Assembly (NCBI RefSeq): GCF_947502395.1 | Contig: NZ_CANMZM010000001.1 | Span: 682,001 to 746,000, forward strand | Direction: 5' to 3' | Origin: an uncultured Erythrobacter sp. | GTDB taxonomy: Bacteria > Pseudomonadota > Alphaproteobacteria > Sphingomonadales > Sphingomonadaceae | Length of the DNA stretch: 64,000 bases | In this document: piece by piece, positions 9,098-20,131 of the stretch | How positions within the stretch are numbered: position 1 is the first letter of the stretch | Layout: each line of letters starts with the position of its first letter | The notes under the pieces: model-generated | What the model saw: only the letters and a program-made list of their open reading frames with translations | The model's database searches: none | Told to the model about the DNA's origin: nothing | Translations under genes and position numbers: made by a program

Positions 9098-9211
9098 GTT
9101 CACCCCTACACTCTTTCGATCAGGCGAGGAATTTGAACGAACGCGAACGATTCCCAGCATAGGCTATTTTTGCCAAGTGACTTGTTCCTAGGCGCAGGAT
9201 AGAGACCGGGA

Positions 9212-10975
9212 ATGGCAGGCGAACTCACCCTCTCTCCAGTGATGCAAGATGCCCTGGTAATCCTTGGATCAGCCGGCATCGTCATTCCCGTGTTCGCGCG
9301 ATTCAGGATTACGCCCATCATCGGGTTTATCCTGATCGGGGTGCTTGTTGGGCCATTTGGCCTTGGCACGATGGTCGATAAAGTCCCTTGGCTTCAATAT
9401 ATAACCATATCCGAGCCGGAACGATTAACGCCCTTTGCCGACTTTGGAATAATTCTCTTGCTCTTTGCGATCGGGTTGGAATTGTCCTTCAACCGGTTGT
9501 GGCAGCTGAGAAAGCTTGTCTTTGGCCTCGGCAGCCTAGAGCTTCTGATCATCGGAAGCATTTCCGCAGCCTTCTTTGGCCAGTATTCGGGCATGGATTC
9601 AACCGCTGCGCTTGCCCTTGGCTTCGCACTTGCTTTCTCGTCCACCGCCATTGTGCTGCCGATTTCAGGCACAAGAAGCCCCGTCGGGCGCGCGGCACTC
9701 TCCATGCTCTTGTTCGAAGACATCATGATTGTGCCGATCATCTTTATCCTAGGTGCTCTCGCCCCCAATGCCGCCGCCGACGGCGTTGAGGGGATGACGA
9801 ATACGCTGATCTATGGCGGCCTCGTCATCCTAGCATTGCTGGTGGTCGGACGATTTGCTTTGCCCCGCTTATTCAGTCAGGCTGCCCGCACCAAAAGCCC
9901 TGAGCTCTTTCTCGCCGCCACCATGCTCGTGGTGATTGGAGCCAGCCTAGCGACTTCTGCAACTGGCCTATCGCCGATCGTCGGCGCATTGATTGCTGGG
10001 CTTCTGATTGCAGAGACCGAGTATCACGGCGAGGTCGAAACGATCATGGAACCCTTTAAGGGCCTCGCTCTGGGCGTATTCCTGATCACCATTGGCATGT
10101 CGGTCAACGTGATGGAAATCTGGTCCAATGTCTGGGAAATCCTCGTCGCCGTGATCGGTGTTCTCGTCTTCAAAGCAATAATCACGAGCACACTTTTGCG
10201 CATGATGGGAGCAAGGCGCAGCACGGCCGCCGAAACCGGCGTCCTCATGGCGAGCCCTTCCGAAACCACTCTTATCGTCCTCGCAGCAGCGACCAGCGCT
10301 CTAGTGATCGACACTGAGACCGCCCAATTCTGGCAGATCGTAACAGCTCTTGGACTCACCATTACGCCGCTTCTTGCCCGACTTGGGCGCGTCATCGCCC
10401 GACGAATTGAAGTTACGCCTGAACTACCCGATGATGACAAAGATGAGCCGCGCACCATCATCATTGGCGGAGGTCGGGTCGGGCGGTTGATAGCAGACAT
10501 GCTCTGCACCCATGATCAGCACTACGTGATCCTCGATTCCGATCCAGACCTCATCGCTGATGCGAAGCGAAACGGATACCGCGCGACATTTGGCGATGCG
10601 GCACGCGGCGATTCGCTTTCCCGGCTAGGGATAGAGACCGCTCCTTCAATTGTGCTCACCATGGATGAACCGGTTCTTGCCAAAAGGCTGGTCAGCAAAC
10701 TGCGCCGCGAATATCCAAAGCTACTGATAGTTTCGCGCGCTCGCGATACCGATCACGCGGCACAGCTTTACCGAGCAGGAGCCAGCCACGCCGTGCCCGA
10801 AACGCTGGAAAGCTCGCTACAATTGTCTGAGGCCGTGTTGGTAGACATCGGAGTTGCGATGGGCCCAGTAATCGCCTCAATCCATGAGAAACGCGATGAG
10901 TACCGAGAAAAGCTCGAGATCGATGGCGGATTAAAGTCACCTCCAAAGCTGCGCCCATCGACTTTAGATGGGTGA
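9212..10975 (+). CDS. Monovalent cation:proton antiporter, CPA2/Kef type
   Basis: Membrane protein of 587 residues. Residues 1-395 form a Na+/H+ exchanger domain with about 11-13 hydrophobic segments, including the conserved ILLLFAIGLELSF and AFSSTAIVLPI. Residues 414-530 form a TrkA-N (RCK) domain with the nucleotide-binding IIIGGGRVGRLIADML followed by an acidic LDSDPD at the end of the second strand. The layout matches KefB/KefC, glutathione-gated K+ efflux systems, but gating cannot be inferred and no KefG/KefF partner is adjacent. It is convergent with alaS. Confidence 0.88.
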   Translation: MAGELTLSPVMQDALVILGSAGIVIPVFARFRITPIIGFILIGVLVGPFGLGTMVDKVPWLQYITISEPERLTPFADFGIILLLFAIGLELSFNRLWQLRKLVFGLGSLELLIIGSISAAFFGQYSGMDSTAALALGFALAFSSTAIVLPISGTRSPVGRAALSMLLFEDIMIVPIIFILGALAPNAAADGVEGMTNTLIYGGLVILALLVVGRFALPRLFSQAARTKSPELFLAATMLVVIGASLATSATGLSPIVGALIAGLLIAETEYHGEVETIMEPFKGLALGVFLITIGMSVNVMEIWSNVWEILVAVIGVLVFKAIITSTLLRMMGARRSTAAETGVLMASPSETTLIVLAAATSALVIDTETAQFWQIVTALGLTITPLLARLGRVIARRIEVTPELPDDDKDEPRTIIIGGGRVGRLIADMLCTHDQHYVILDSDPDLIADAKRNGYRATFGDAARGDSLSRLGIETAPSIVLTMDEPVLAKRLVSKLRREYPKLLIVSRARDTDHAAQLYRAGASHAVPETLESSLQLSEAVLVDIGVAMGPVIASIHEKRDEYREKLEIDGGLKSPPKLRPSTLDG

Positions 10976-11083
10976 GCGTTCGCTCGCACTCTCGCTAGAG
11001 GTAACCTGGAACGATGTGGGAACAGCGAAGCAAAGCTCTTTCTTGATTGCGAATCCCCTCACTTAAGAGAGTATTCAAGAGAG

Positions 11084-13744
11084 TTATTGGCTCAATATTC
11101 CCTTGACTGCCTCAATCGCGGCACTCGCTTTCGATCCATCCGGCCCGCCGCCCTGCGCCATATCGGGCCGACCACCGCCGCCTTTGCCGCCAAGCGTTGC
11201 AACGCCCGTTCGCACAAGATCGACCGCGCTAAACCGGTCCGTGAGATCATCAGTGACGGCCGCGGCAATGCTTGCTTTACCTTCATTCACCGCAACAATT
11301 GCGGCAACGCCGCTCCCCAGACGCTTCTTGGTCTCGTCCAACAAGGGGCGAAGCTCTTTAGGGTTAAGGCCTTCGAGTACTTGGCCGCTAAAGGCGACAC
11401 CACCGATATCTTCATCGGTTGAGCCGGACGCTTCGCCGCTTGCGCCGCCACCGCCAAGCGCAAGAGCTTTCTTGGCCTCAGAGAGCTCTTTCTCAAGCCG
11501 CTTGCGCTCTTCCATAAGAGCAGTAATCCGGCCCGGCACATCCTCAGGGGTTGACCGGATGACGTTTGCCGCGGATTTCAAGGCTTCTTCGCGTGCCACC
11601 AACCAATTGCGTGCCGCATCACCCGTCAGGGCTTCGATCCGCCTAACTCCAGAGGAAACGGCGCTTTCGGAAATGATCCGGAAAAGGCCAATGTCGCCGG
11701 TCGCTTTCACATGGGTACCGCCGCACAGTTCGACCGAGTAGCTGCGCCCAGAACCGCCTTTGCGCCCCATAGACAAAACGCGGACTTCGTCACCGTACTT
11801 CTCACCAAACAGTGCCAATGCGCCCGCTTGGACAGCATCGTCGGGGCTCATCAACCGTGTGCCAACTTCCTCATTGGCAAGGATCTCGGCGTTCACTTCA
11901 GTCTCGATTGCAGCGATGTCCTCACTCGAAAGCGCTTTCGGATGAGAGAAGTCGAACCGCAGACGATCATCAGCGACCAGTGAGCCTTTTTGCGTCACAT
12001 GATCGCCAAGCTGACCTCGCAACGCAGCATGAACGAGGTGCGTTGCGGAGTGGTTCGCGCGCACCTGATTGCGACGGGTCACATCCACATCCAACTGCAC
12101 ATTGTCACCGATCTTTACCTCTCCGGCGCTCACCGAAGCATGGTGGGCATGAAGGCGACCAAGTGGCTTGCTGGTGTCTTTGACCTTAGCAGCAAATCCT
12201 GCAGGCGTGCCGATTGTCCCGGTGTCGCCCGTCTGGCCACCGCTTTCGCCATAAAAGGGGGTTTGATTGGTAAGGATCACCACATCGTCACCAGCAGAGG
12301 CGTTTCGCACTTCTGCTCCGTCTTTTACGATGGCGACCACGCTGCCCTCGCCCGATGTGGCGGTGTAGCCAGTGAATTCGCTAGCGCCTTCGCGCTCCGC
12401 AATATCATACCAGATTTCCTCTGAAGCCGCCTCGCCTGAGCCTTTCCACGCCGCACGCGCAGCTTCTTTCTGACGCGCCATCGCTTGATCAAATCCACTA
12501 CGGTCAACCGCAATTCCGCGAGCCCGCAGCGCGTCCTCAGTAAGGTCATAGGGGAAGCCATAAGTGTCGTAGAGCTTGAAGGCCGTCTCACCATCGAGTT
12601 CGCCGCCCTCACTCATATCACCTGTTGCTTCGTCAAGGAGCTTGAGCCCCTTATCCAGCGTTTTGCGGAACTGGGTTTCCTCGCGAAGCAGCACTTCTTC
12701 GATCAAAGCCTGCCCACGGGAGAGCTCAGGGTACGCTTGCCCCATTTCTGTGACGAGGGATGGCACAAGCCGATGCATCAAAGGCTCGCTAGCACCGAGC
12801 AAATGGGCATGGCGCATCGCGCGGCGCATAATCCGCCGCAGAACATAGCCGCGCCCTTCATTAGAAGGCAGCACACCATCGGCCATCAGGAAGGAAGTTG
12901 AGCGCAAATGGTCTGCGATCACGCGGTGGGAGGCGGTGCTGTCACCCGTTGCAGCCACTCCGGTCAGACCTTCCGAAGCAGCAATCAGGGCTTTGAAGGT
13001 ATCGGTGTCGTAATTGTCATGGACACCCTGCATAACGGCAGCGATCCGCTCGAGACCCATACCGGTATCGATGGAGGGGCTTGGGAGATTGATCCTTGTG
13101 CCGTCCGCTTGTTGGTCGAACTGCATGAAAACAAGGTTCCAGATTTCAATAAACCGGTCGCCATCTTCGTCTGGGCTTCCGGGGGGACCGCCAGGGATAT
13201 GTGCTCCATGGTCGTAGAAAATCTCCGAACACGGCCCACATGGCCCAGTCTCACCCATCGACCAGAAATTGTCGTTGGTAGCGATGCGAATGATGCGATC
13301 TTCTGCAAGACCGGCGATCTTGCGCCAAAGATCGAAAGCTTCATCGTCTGTGTGATAGACCGTCACAAGCAGTTTTTCAGCCGGAATACCCCATTCGCGG
13401 GTCAACAAATTCCAGGCGTTATGAATTGCCTGTTCCTTGAAGTAGTCGCCGAACGAAAAGTTGCCGAGCATCTCGAAGAATGTGTGGTGGCGTGCAGTAT
13501 AGCCAACATTATCGAGATCATTGTGCTTGCCGCCAGCGCGCACACATTTCTGCGAGGAGGTGGCGCATGGCCCTGGGGGCGTTTCGAGCCCGGTAAAGAC
13601 GTTTTTGAATGGCACCATGCCGGCGTTGACGAACATCAGTGTGGGATCGTTGTAAGGGACCAACGGCGCGCTGGGCACAGCGACATGTCCTTCAGCGGTG
13701 AAGAAATCGAGGAAGGAACGCCGGATATCGTTTGTCGAAGTCAT
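11084..13744 (-). CDS. alaS: Alanyl-tRNA synthetase
   Basis: Class II synthetase of 886 residues that charges tRNA-Ala. I chose the ATG at 13744 ([15 protein letters not shown]) over a TTG four codons upstream. The aminoacylation domain has [32 protein letters not shown] and [11 protein letters not shown]. The editing domain has its zinc ligands in [11 protein letters not shown] and [15 protein letters not shown]-Ala domain ends with a glycine-rich [16 protein letters not shown]. Length is normal for the family. recA lies upstream in the same orientation, but the strong recA terminator at 13904 separates the two. Confidence 0.98.
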   Translation of the reverse strand: MTSTNDIRRSFLDFFTAEGHVAVPSAPLVPYNDPTLMFVNAGMVPFKNVFTGLETPPGPCATSSQKCVRAGGKHNDLDNVGYTARHHTFFEMLGNFSFGDYFKEQAIHNAWNLLTREWGIPAEKLLVTVYHTDDEAFDLWRKIAGLAEDRIIRIATNDNFWSMGETGPCGPCSEIFYDHGAHIPGGPPGSPDEDGDRFIEIWNLVFMQFDQQADGTRINLPSPSIDTGMGLERIAAVMQGVHDNYDTDTFKALIAASEGLTGVAATGDSTASHRVIADHLRSTSFLMADGVLPSNEGRGYVLRRIMRRAMRHAHLLGASEPLMHRLVPSLVTEMGQAYPELSRGQALIEEVLLREETQFRKTLDKGLKLLDEATGDMSEGGELDGETAFKLYDTYGFPYDLTEDALRARGIAVDRSGFDQAMARQKEAARAAWKGSGEAASEEIWYDIAEREGASEFTGYTATSGEGSVVAIVKDGAEVRNASAGDDVVILTNQTPFYGESGGQTGDTGTIGTPAGFAAKVKDTSKPLGRLHAHHASVSAGEVKIGDNVQLDVDVTRRNQVRANHSATHLVHAALRGQLGDHVTQKGSLVADDRLRFDFSHPKALSSEDIAAIETEVNAEILANEEVGTRLMSPDDAVQAGALALFGEKYGDEVRVLSMGRKGGSGRSYSVELCGGTHVKATGDIGLFRIISESAVSSGVRRIEALTGDAARNWLVAREEALKSAANVIRSTPEDVPGRITALMEERKRLEKELSEAKKALALGGGGASGEASGSTDEDIGGVAFSGQVLEGLNPKELRPLLDETKKRLGSGVAAIVAVNEGKASIAAAVTDDLTDRFSAVDLVRTGVATLGGKGGGGRPDMAQGGGPDGSKASAAIEAVKGILSQ

Positions 13745-13903
13745 GCCTATTGCCAAGCCATTTGATTGTTACGGCGTGCAGTTAAGCCATGCTCTTTGCA
13801 GCGACAAGCGAAAGCTATAACAGGCTTTTCGATCAGGCTAACCATGTTGCACCATGGCACACTCAAAAGTTGCTATGAGGGCGGTTGCGAAGGGCATCGA
13901 TAC

Positions 13904-13960
13904 GAAAAACCGGCGCAAAGTTCACTTCCCTCGATTGAGCGGAAGTGACTTTGTGCCGGT
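13904..13960 (-). terminator. Rho-independent terminator of recA
   Basis: Long near-perfect hairpin on the minus strand: CCGGCACAAAGTCACTTCC pairs with GGAAGTGAACTTTGCGCCGG with one bulge and one wobble, then TTTTT (13904-13909). It lies about 90 bases after the recA stop. Apart from this hairpin I see nothing else in the gap between alaS and recA. Confidence 0.85.
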
Positions 13961-14048
13961 GTTCCGTTTCTCCGGGCGGCAAGAGGCCAAACTCTCGCGC
14001 TTGGTTTGCCCCATTCACTCAGGGACGCCCGCTTAAGGAGTTGATTGG

Positions 14049-15104
14049 TCAGTCCGCGTCCGGACCGGCCATCATCTCCTCGGCGACCTCATCGGTTTTA
14101 CCGCGAATGGCGGCTTCCAATTTGTCGCAAACTTCTGGGTTCTCTTTGAGATAGACCTTGGCATTCTCACGGCCTTGGCCGATCCGCACGCTGTCATACG
14201 AATACCAGCTGCCTGACTTCTCAACGATACCGGCCTTAACACCAAGATCGAGTATCTCGCCGATTTTAGAGATGCCCTCCCCATACATAATGTCAAACTC
14301 AACCTGCTTGAACGGCGGGGCAACCTTATTCTTCACCACTTTGACGCGGGTCGAGTTACCAATCACTTCGTCGCGATCCTTGATCTGGCCGGTGCGACGA
14401 ATGTCAAGACGGACCGAGGCGTAGAACTTGAGCGCGTTACCGCCCGTCGTTGTCTCTGGGTTGCCGTACATAACACCGATCTTCATGCGCAGCTGGTTGA
14501 TGAAGATCACCATACACTTCGAGCGGTTGATTGAACCGGTCAGCTTACGCAGCGATTGCGACATAAGGCGCGCCTGAAGGCCAACGTGGCTGTCGCCCAT
14601 CTCCCCTTCAATCTCTGCGCGCGGCACAAGCGCGGCAACTGAGTCAACAACCAAAATATCAATCGCGTTTGAACGAACAAGCGTATCGGTAATCTCAAGC
14701 GCTTGCTCACCCGTGTCAGGCTGTGAAACAATCAGCTCGTCGATGTCCACGCCCAAAGCTTTGGCGTAGACGGGATCCAGGGCATGCTCAGCATCAACAA
14801 ACGCCGCTGTGCCGCCTGCCTTTTGCGCTTCTGCAATGGCATGCAAAGCGAGCGTCGTCTTACCAGAGCTTTCCGGGCCATAAACCTCGATCACGCGGCC
14901 TTTGGGAAGCCCCCCAATACCAAGCGCAATATCAAGCCCGAGCGAGCCAGTTGAAATCGACTCAACCTGCATCGCCTCTTTAGAGCCCAGCTTCATCGCC
15001 GAGCCCTTACCAAAGGCACGATCAATCTGTTGAAGAGCAGCGTCGAGCGCTTTTTGACGGTCCACGTCTTTTTCCTTGTTTACCAGCTTAAGTTGCGTAG
15101 CCAT
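14049..15104 (-). CDS. recA: Recombinase RecA
   Basis: Strand-exchange protein of 351 residues that also triggers LexA self-cleavage in the SOS response. The ATG at 15104 has GAAGGAG upstream; an in-frame extension to 15143 is not family-like. Walker A is GPESSGKTT at residues 76-84. MAW-type blocks ([19 protein letters not shown]), the L1/L2 region ([35 protein letters not shown]) and the acidic C-terminus (MAGPDAD) are all present. Regulation by LexA is supported by a perfect direct-repeat box at 15216-15230, and a terminator follows the gene. Confidence 0.99.
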   Translation of the reverse strand: MATQLKLVNKEKDVDRQKALDAALQQIDRAFGKGSAMKLGSKEAMQVESISTGSLGLDIALGIGGLPKGRVIEVYGPESSGKTTLALHAIAEAQKAGGTAAFVDAEHALDPVYAKALGVDIDELIVSQPDTGEQALEITDTLVRSNAIDILVVDSVAALVPRAEIEGEMGDSHVGLQARLMSQSLRKLTGSINRSKCMVIFINQLRMKIGVMYGNPETTTGGNALKFYASVRLDIRRTGQIKDRDEVIGNSTRVKVVKNKVAPPFKQVEFDIMYGEGISKIGEILDLGVKAGIVEKSGSWYSYDSVRIGQGRENAKVYLKENPEVCDKLEAAIRGKTDEVAEEMMAGPDAD

Positions 15105-15215
15105 CGCATGCACTCCTTCGCTTGCATAGGTCCGATTAAGCACTTTTAACCGGCCTTCTGGGAAAGCCTGATTGCCACCCTCTGTTGGAGAGTATGTATC
15201 CTATTTGTTCTCATG

Positions 15216-15230
15216 GAACAAGGGGGGAAC
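15216..15230 (-). promoter_or_regulatory. SOS box (LexA site) upstream of recA
   Basis: Plus strand reads GAAC-AAGGGGG-GAAC, so the minus strand reads GTTC-N7-GTTC, the alphaproteobacterial LexA operator. It is about 112 bases upstream of the recA ATG. Confidence 0.85.
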
Positions 15231-15253
15231 AAAAATTTCTTGAAGTTCGCTCT

Positions 15254-17842
15254 TTAAGCGTCCTGCGCGGCCTTCGCCTCTTGCATCACCATAGCCACTT
15301 TGTCGCTGATTGCCGCGACACTGAAAGGCTTGGGAAGGAAGTGCATGTTGGGTATGTCGATGTCCTTGCGCAAAGCCTCCTCGGCATAGCCCGACATAAA
15401 CAGAACGGGAATGTGCGGATGCATCTCCCGGATTGCACGGACCATGGCGGGTCCGTCCATACCTGGCATCACAACGTCACTGACAACGATATCGAAATCG
15501 CTGTCCTTGCTGATCGCCTCAAGGCCGTCTTCCCCATCACTACAAGCCGTGATTTGATATCCAGCGCGTGCCAATGCCCGTTCTGCCACCGCGCGCACCA
15601 TATCCTCATCTTCGACCAACAACACTTTGCCACCGGCGGACCAGTCAGATGAGGCCTCAGGCACTGCCACCTTGCGGCGCTGCGGTGTTTCGCCCGCATG
15701 GACAGGGAGATAGATGGTAAAACGCGCGCCCATTGGGCGGCCTGAGGCATTCATCACATTGTCAGCGAAGATGAAGCCGCCCGATTGCTTTATGATCCCA
15801 TAGACAGTTGAAAGGCCCAGTCCCGTACCCTTGCCCTGTTCCTTCGTCGTGAAGAAAGGCTCAAACAGCTTGGGTAGGACTTTAGCAGGAATACCGCCGC
15901 CGTTATCTTGCACAATCAGCACGGTGTAATCGGCAGCTGGTAAAATCTCTGAACCAAACTTCACCACCTCGTGCGATTTGACGCTACGAGTAAGAAGAGA
16001 GATGCGGCCCTGCGCGGATTCTTTGCGCATGCGCCCATGCGCGCCATTCATATTGATCGCGTCGCGGGCATTCACCGCGAGATTCATGATGACCTGCTCA
16101 AGCTGCTGCGGATCAGCGCGCACTGGGCCAAGATTACGGTCGTGCTGGATAAGGTAATCGATCTTCTCGCCCAGCAGACGTTTGATCAGGGGGCCCACTT
16201 CGCTGATCACGTCGGGCAATTGCAAAATCTCGGGCCGAAGGGTTTGTTGGCGTGAAAAGGCCAGCAATTGGCGGGTCAAAGACGCAGCGCGGTTCGAGTT
16301 TGCGCGGATTTGCTGGATGTCGTCGTAATCACTGTCACCCGGCGTGTGCCGTAGCAACATGAGATCACATGTGCCGATGATCGCGGTGAGAACATTGTTG
16401 AAGTCATGCGCAACCCCGCCAGCCAACTGGCCGACGGCCTGCATCTTGGTCGCTTGGGCAACCTGGCGTTTAAGCTGGGTTTCTTCAGAACTGTCCGCGA
16501 GGCTGAGAAGAACTGCTGCTTCACCAAGCCCCCTGACCCCTGCAAGCCCCATTGAGACAGGCTCTTCGGGCTGCGAACTCAGGCGAACCGCCATATCGCC
16601 CCGAGAAGCAGGACCACGCCCATGACGACGCACCGCATCAGAAAGCGCCCCCTTGTCTTCGCGGACTACAAGATCGGTTGGAAATGCAGGAAGCTCTCCC
16701 TCTCTCTTGCCAACCGAGCGCAGAAAAGCCTCATTGCCAAACAGGAAACGGCCATCGCGGTCCGTCATCGCAAGCCCAAGCGGCAATTGCGCAAGCAGAG
16801 CCTCGAGCTGAGCAACGCCAGCCTGTGCAGAACCATCCCAACCGCTGCCAATGCCGACGCCGCTATCGACCAACAGCATAAGAGTGGCGCCGTCTTCTGG
16901 CGAAGGTGGAGCGCCAGCAAGGCCGGGCTCCGACAGTGGCACGTCGATCAATGTTTGCGGTGTCCCGCCGCGCCCCTCTCGCGCAAAAAAGATGCGTTCA
17001 CGCTCATCGGCACGCAGAAAAGAGACAAGCGGTTGCCCGACCAATGTTGCTGCCCTGTCGCCGACTGCCCTTTCGGCAAAACCCGCACCAACGCTTCGGA
17101 TGGTTCCATCGGGGCCGGTAATCACCGCTTCGATGCCAGCTCGGCTCAGAACGCCCCCGAAAGCGCCCGTCAGATCCACCTGAGCTGCATCGCTGGGCGA
17201 AGCGACAATCTTGCGCTCAAAGCGCCAAATCAGATGGTCATCTCCGCGCCCGGCCCGCGTGGCGCGAACGCCCCATTGGCGCAGATCGCTGTCGTCCATC
17301 TCATCGATCTCGCCTTCGCCATCGCGCCACGCGCTGCGAGCTACCTTGTTTAGAGCAGCTAAGGCTGGCCGCTCAACATCGAGCAATGGAGGCGGGCTTT
17401 CGGTACCAAAGGCCTGGATGAAGGCTTGGTTGGCGCAGACCAAGCGATTGGCACGATCAGTAATGGCAATCGCTTCACCGGCGCCTTCGTCGCTCGTCTC
17501 GATTGCCGCCACAGTAACTGACCAATCATGCGAGGCGACTTCGGTGGTCGCGGGTTTGGAACTGAATCGTTCAGCCGCGAGTGCGCCCATCAGGAGCACC
17601 ACGAGCCCGCCCGCATAGACACCGGTGATCAGGCCATCAGAGGTGGCCGCAAACAATAGCACCGCGCTCAGCACCAAAGCTGCAGCGACACCGACGAGCA
17701 GCAATGAGCCCGGCTTCGCCGCAGGTATATTGGTAGACAGTTCGATGTCACCGCCAGTTTCTGCTGAATTACCGATCACGCTTTTCCCGATCAAGATTGT
17801 ATTCGCCTTAGCGCGCACGATCACATGACTCAGGCGAGTCAT
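15254..17842 (-). CDS. cckA: Hybrid sensor histidine kinase CckA
   Basis: Protein of 862 residues that, in Caulobacter, phosphorylates CtrA and CpdR through the phosphotransferase ChpT. Two membrane segments lie at about 47-90. PAS-like regions follow (about 120-450), then the H box GQLAGGVAHDFNNVLTAIIG with His479. The kinase ATPase domain has EQVIMNLAVNARDAI, DNGGGIP and GKGTGLGLSTVYGI. A C-terminal receiver has LLVEDE, VVSDVVMPGMDG and LPKPFS. Architecture and the CckA-like H box make the assignment firm. It lies upstream of recA in the same direction, with the SOS box between them. Confidence 0.94.
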   Translation of the reverse strand: MTRLSHVIVRAKANTILIGKSVIGNSAETGGDIELSTNIPAAKPGSLLLVGVAAALVLSAVLLFAATSDGLITGVYAGGLVVLLMGALAAERFSSKPATTEVASHDWSVTVAAIETSDEGAGEAIAITDRANRLVCANQAFIQAFGTESPPPLLDVERPALAALNKVARSAWRDGEGEIDEMDDSDLRQWGVRATRAGRGDDHLIWRFERKIVASPSDAAQVDLTGAFGGVLSRAGIEAVITGPDGTIRSVGAGFAERAVGDRAATLVGQPLVSFLRADERERIFFAREGRGGTPQTLIDVPLSEPGLAGAPPSPEDGATLMLLVDSGVGIGSGWDGSAQAGVAQLEALLAQLPLGLAMTDRDGRFLFGNEAFLRSVGKREGELPAFPTDLVVREDKGALSDAVRRHGRGPASRGDMAVRLSSQPEEPVSMGLAGVRGLGEAAVLLSLADSSEETQLKRQVAQATKMQAVGQLAGGVAHDFNNVLTAIIGTCDLMLLRHTPGDSDYDDIQQIRANSNRAASLTRQLLAFSRQQTLRPEILQLPDVISEVGPLIKRLLGEKIDYLIQHDRNLGPVRADPQQLEQVIMNLAVNARDAINMNGAHGRMRKESAQGRISLLTRSVKSHEVVKFGSEILPAADYTVLIVQDNGGGIPAKVLPKLFEPFFTTKEQGKGTGLGLSTVYGIIKQSGGFIFADNVMNASGRPMGARFTIYLPVHAGETPQRRKVAVPEASSDWSAGGKVLLVEDEDMVRAVAERALARAGYQITACSDGEDGLEAISKDSDFDIVVSDVVMPGMDGPAMVRAIREMHPHIPVLFMSGYAEEALRKDIDIPNMHFLPKPFSVAAISDKVAMVMQEAKAAQDA

Positions 17843-17903
17843 CTTTCACGCACAAGGCCTGCGAATACTAAATCGGCAATCGGTCAGGGTCGAGGGTTCA
17901 CCC

Positions 17904-18491
17904 CTACTGATTCGAGCGTTTTGCCCGCTTGCGTGCAACCTTTCGTCCCACAATGAAGCGCCAGATCCAGCTGGCCGCGAGATAGCCTACTGCGGAGGTC
18001 ATCACGGCAAGCACAAAAAAGCCGACAACCGTGACTCCTGCCACCTGAAAGGCATCGACGATATACACCCACCAAGTGTTGTTGGCCTGAGACATCACCA
18101 TGTCAGCGGCGGCTTGATCGATGCGCAGAATAAAGTTGCCGACCCGGTTTGCGACGACCGCCCAAAAGGCGATCGTGAATGGATTGGTTACAAAAGTCAC
18201 GGCAGCAGCAAGCGGGACATTGGCACGCGCGGGCAATGCCAAAAATGCAGCAAGAAAGATTTGTCCGACAGGAATAATGAATGCCGCAAATAGGCCCAGT
18301 GCTACTCCCCGAGGGACTGAACGCCGAGTAAAGCGCCATAGCTCTGGATTGAGAAAACGGTGTGCGATGGGAGCGAGATATTTATTCTTAGCCATCTCCT
18401 CACGGCTAGGCATCGATCGGCCAAGACGGTGCGTAACCCATGCCCATGGGTTCGGCAGGAAACCAGGAGAAGATTGCGGATGCGAGCCCAC
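17904..18491 (-). CDS. DUF2062 domain-containing membrane protein
   Basis: Family-like sequence begins around MPSREEMAKNKYLAPIAHRFLNP and continues RRSVPRGVALGLFAAFIIPVGQ with three to four hydrophobic segments and the conserved FVTNPFTIAFW. It ends in a basic tail (GRKVARKRAKRSNQ). DUF2062 proteins are small inner-membrane proteins of unknown function. The start is uncertain: I take the GTG at 18491 because homologues have about 10-35 residues before this block, but the frame is open to a GTG at 18557. It is followed on the same strand by cckA. Confidence 0.82.
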   Translation of the reverse strand: MGSHPQSSPGFLPNPWAWVTHRLGRSMPSREEMAKNKYLAPIAHRFLNPELWRFTRRSVPRGVALGLFAAFIIPVGQIFLAAFLALPARANVPLAAAVTFVTNPFTIAFWAVVANRVGNFILRIDQAAADMVMSQANNTWWVYIVDAFQVAGVTVVGFFVLAVMTSAVGYLAASWIWRFIVGRKVARKRAKRSNQ

Positions 18492-18662
18492 TAAACAGCC
18501 TGCCTTTCTTGTGCGCCCAATGGCACGTCGAAACTCAAACTGCAAAGAGGAAAGCACACCATCATCGTTGGCATATGGGTAGCACCCATTGTCTGACCAA
18601 TGGGTGAACTGGATTAATGATAAAATTACCGCGTTTTTGGGAATCAGCCGATCACGTTTGGG

Positions 18663-19145
18663 CTAGGATCCCTCTCGCATAAGGCGCGCTTTGTCGCGCT
18701 TCCAATCGCGATCCTTGATGCTAGCCCTCTTGTCATGGGCCTGTTTGCCTTTTGCCAGCGCCAGCTCCACCTTCGCTCGTCCCGTGCGGTTGAAATAGAT
18801 GGACAACGGAACCAGCGTCATGCCTTTCCGCTCGACCGCACCGAACAGCTTATTGATCTCACGCCCATTGAGCAGCAGCTTGCGAGGCCGTTTGGGTTCA
18901 TGGTTGAGGCGGTTGCCATGGCTGTATTCGGGGATATTGGCGTTCACCAACCAGACCTCCCCATCCCGGACCTCGGCATAGCTTTCTGCGATCGTTGCCT
19001 GCCCTGCGCGCAGTGCCTTCACCTCGGTCCCTTGCAGAGCAAGGCCGGCCTCAAATTTGTCCTCAATGTGATAATCGTACCGCGCGCGGCGATTTTCCGC
19101 GACAGTTTTCACTTTATCGAAAGTCTCAGGTTTGGGCCGTGCCAT
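18663..19145 (-). CDS. smpB: SsrA-binding protein SmpB
   Basis: Protein of 160 residues that binds tmRNA and delivers it to stalled ribosomes for trans-translation. Hallmarks are [54 protein letters not shown], and the C-terminal basic [26 protein letters not shown] tail that enters the mRNA channel. Length is typical. It starts only nine bases after the dapA stop, so the two are probably co-transcribed, an order often seen in alphaproteobacteria. No tmRNA gene was seen in the window. Confidence 0.97.
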   Translation of the reverse strand: MARPKPETFDKVKTVAENRRARYDYHIEDKFEAGLALQGTEVKALRAGQATIAESYAEVRDGEVWLVNANIPEYSHGNRLNHEPKRPRKLLLNGREINKLFGAVERKGMTLVPLSIYFNRTGRAKVELALAKGKQAHDKRASIKDRDWKRDKARLMREGS

Positions 19146-19154
19146 GACTATCTC

Positions 19155-20036
19155 TTACACCAAACCCGCATGTTCGAGTGCGGCATCGACTGCCTTGCGC
19201 GATTCCGCTGATGCTTCGACGATCGGCAAACGAACGCTGGGCGAAAACCACTCCTGCACCCGGCTCAGCGCGTACTTTACCGGCGCAGGAGAAGCATCAG
19301 AGAACATCGCATAGTGCAGCGGGAACAGCCGATCATTGAGTTCACGCGCGCGCTTCAACTCATTGTTGTTGATCGCCTCTTGAAACTCCGCACACAAGGC
19401 CGGTGCGACATTGGCAGTGACTGATATCGCGCCTCTTCCCCCGGCGGCATTGTGTGGGAGCCAAAGCTCATCATTGCCTGACAACTGACAAAACTCACGG
19501 CCAATGCCCATCCGGTGATCCGCAACTCGGCTAAGGTCTCCACTCGCATCTTTGATCGCGACGATTTGGTCTGGATACTTATTGACGAGCGCCACAACCG
19601 TCTCATCCTCAAGGTCAGTAACCGTGCGCGAAGGTACATTGTAGAGCACAATTGGCAGATCGCAGGTTTCCGCGAGATAGCCGAAATGCGCCATCAGTCC
19701 CCCCTGACCTGGCCGGTTGTAATACGGGGCGACACAAAGCCCGGCCGCTGCGCCTGCCTTTTTGGCAAAATTCATATGCAAGGCTGCGTTGCGCGTATCA
19801 TTTGATCCACAACCGGCAATCACGGGCACCCGCCCCGCAGCCTGTTCGATGCAAACCTCAATAACCCGATGGTGTTCTGCATTTGAGAGAGTGGATGCCT
19901 CACCCGTCGTCCCGCACGGGACCAATGCAGAGCTCCCGTTTTCGATTTGCCAATCAACAAGTTTGCGAAAGGCGCTTTCGTCAAACGATCCGTCGCGAAA
20001 AGGAGTCGCTAGAGCGGGAATGGAGCCGCTGAACAT
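19155..20036 (-). CDS. dapA: 4-hydroxy-tetrahydrodipicolinate synthase
   Basis: Enzyme of 293 residues that condenses pyruvate and aspartate semialdehyde, the first step of the diaminopimelate/lysine pathway. The ATG at 20036 follows AGGAAG; a longer frame to 20093 is not family-like. Key elements are CGTTGEASTL (41-50), YNVPSRT with the catalytic Tyr at 132, and the Schiff-base Lys162 in AIKDASGDL. It is divergent from the lytic transglycosylase gene, which acts on the peptidoglycan that uses this pathway's product. Confidence 0.96.
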   Translation of the reverse strand: MFSGSIPALATPFRDGSFDESAFRKLVDWQIENGSSALVPCGTTGEASTLSNAEHHRVIEVCIEQAAGRVPVIAGCGSNDTRNAALHMNFAKKAGAAAGLCVAPYYNRPGQGGLMAHFGYLAETCDLPIVLYNVPSRTVTDLEDETVVALVNKYPDQIVAIKDASGDLSRVADHRMGIGREFCQLSGNDELWLPHNAAGGRGAISVTANVAPALCAEFQEAINNNELKRARELNDRLFPLHYAMFSDASPAPVKYALSRVQEWFSPSVRLPIVEASAESRKAVDAALEHAGLV

Positions 20037-20131
20037 TGTAATCTTCCTGTATTGAACAATAAATGTGAAATTGGTTGAAGGGGCGTCAACCACCTTCTCG
20101 TTCAGCGCCTACTAAGGAGCCCATCGGCATT

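Noticed and set aside
12908..13765. 285-codon plus-strand frame opposite alaS
   Set aside because: Antisense shadow of the alaS catalytic domain.
15136..15149. TTAA-N6-TTAA before recA, similar to a CtrA site
   Set aside because: The CtrA consensus has seven bases between the half-sites; here there are six, and the sequence is simple enough to arise by chance.
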